A stretch of DNA of 5,237 nucleotides. Origin: Clostridia bacterium. Lineage in GTDB: Bacteria > Bacillota > Clostridia > Christensenellales > CAG-314. The notes under the pieces are model-generated. The model did not search any database. It was not told the DNA's origin and saw only the letters and a list, made by a program, of their open reading frames with translations. The position numbers and the translations under genes are program-made. Shown piece by piece: positions 5,036 to 5,237 of the stretch (its first letter is position 1; every line of letters begins with the position of its first letter). The stretch covers positions 1 to 5,237 of the forward strand of contig JAFQWS010000056.1 in the NCBI GenBank assembly GCA_017407305.1. The letters are read 5' to 3'.

Positions 5036-5237
5036 TAAGTTTGCCCTTTGGGCAAGTGAAGTTATCTTCGATAGTTAAGTTCACTTTGTGAGTGAAGTTT
5101 CGCCTGACGGCAGAAGCAGGAGTTGCAAAGCAACTCGGGCAAACTTAACTTCACTTGTGCTTTGCGCAGCTTGGCTGTGCCACAAACTTCACTGCGTAGC
5201 AACTTCACTTTTGCGTTAGCAAAAACTTAACTAACAA
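5036..5237. repeat. Hairpin-rich array of the 9-base unit AACTTCACT/AACTTAACT
   Basis: In minus orientation the unit lies at 5055-5063, 5073-5081 (AACTTAACT form) and 5091-5099, spaced exactly 18 bases. In plus orientation it lies at 5142-5150 (AACTTAACT form, overlapping the next), 5147-5155, 5185-5193, 5201-5209 and 5224-5232 (AACTTAACT form). Units are separated by small hairpins: TTGCCC-TTT-GGGCAA (5041-5055), TATC-TTC-GATA (5063-5073), TTCACT/AGTGAA (5080-5096), GCC-TGAC-GGC (5102-5111), GAGTTGC-AAA-GCAACTC (5120-5136), GCGCAGC-TTG-GCTGTGC (5164-5180) and TTTTGC-GTTA-GCAAAA (5209-5224). TAAGTTTGCCC (5036-5046) pairs with GGGCAAACTTA (5137-5147), enclosing the left half. The array reaches the right window edge, so it may continue. 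It is clearly richer in G+C than its surroundings and contains no gene. Function unknown. Confidence 0.8.

Noticed and set aside
5036..5237. CRISPR array
   Set aside because: The repeated unit is only 9 bases, changes orientation, and has spacers of 9-29 bases that are themselves hairpins; no cas gene is present.

Overview
The window looks like chromosomal DNA from a low-GC bacterium, most likely a Clostridia-like member of the Bacillota. This rests on AT-rich coding sequence, strong AAGGAG-type ribosome binding sites, an HTH protein fused to membrane helices, and the family make-up. The lineage is an inference; no rRNA or other decisive marker is present. All intact genes are on the plus strand.

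Layout. Positions 1-735 hold the last 244 residues of an HI0933/YhiN-type flavoprotein, closed by a clean intrinsic terminator (754-781). Next comes a two-gene unit (903-1592): an HTH_XRE regulator with two C-terminal membrane helices, then a 71-residue protein with two membrane helices. Both have good ribosome binding sites, and the upstream region carries a promoter candidate and a phased set of AACGA motifs that look like an autoregulatory operator. From 1593 to 2544 there is no intact gene. On the minus strand, however, I can read a decayed nusA remnant: the S1-domain segment from 2072 to 2194 is unmistakable, it is interrupted by stops upstream, and weaker collinear pieces lie on both sides. 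The same gap holds a long, nearly 100-base folded inverted repeat (1785-1881).

Positions 2545-3618 encode a Xer-like tyrosine recombinase with a complete catalytic set. Its promoter (TTGACT, 17 bases, TAAAAT) would start transcription about on the A of the ATG, so the mRNA may be leaderless. The hflX GTPase gene follows (3665-4846). Its apparent ancestral ATG (3608) overlaps the recombinase stop, but a TAA interrupts the frame at codon 7, leaving a TTG as the first standard start after the stop. Positions 4847-4998 are AT-rich and empty apart from a weak hairpin. From 4999 to the right edge there is a dense array of hairpins built on a 9-base unit (AACTTCACT / AACTTAACT) whose orientation flips in the middle. 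It runs into the right edge and may continue outside the window.

How they fit together: recombinase and hflX probably share a transcript. The HTH/membrane pair is a separate, probably self-regulating unit. No complete defence or metabolic system is visible. The most unusual items are the terminal hairpin array, the folded element at 1785-1881, the broken hflX start, the leaderless recombinase and the nusA relic.
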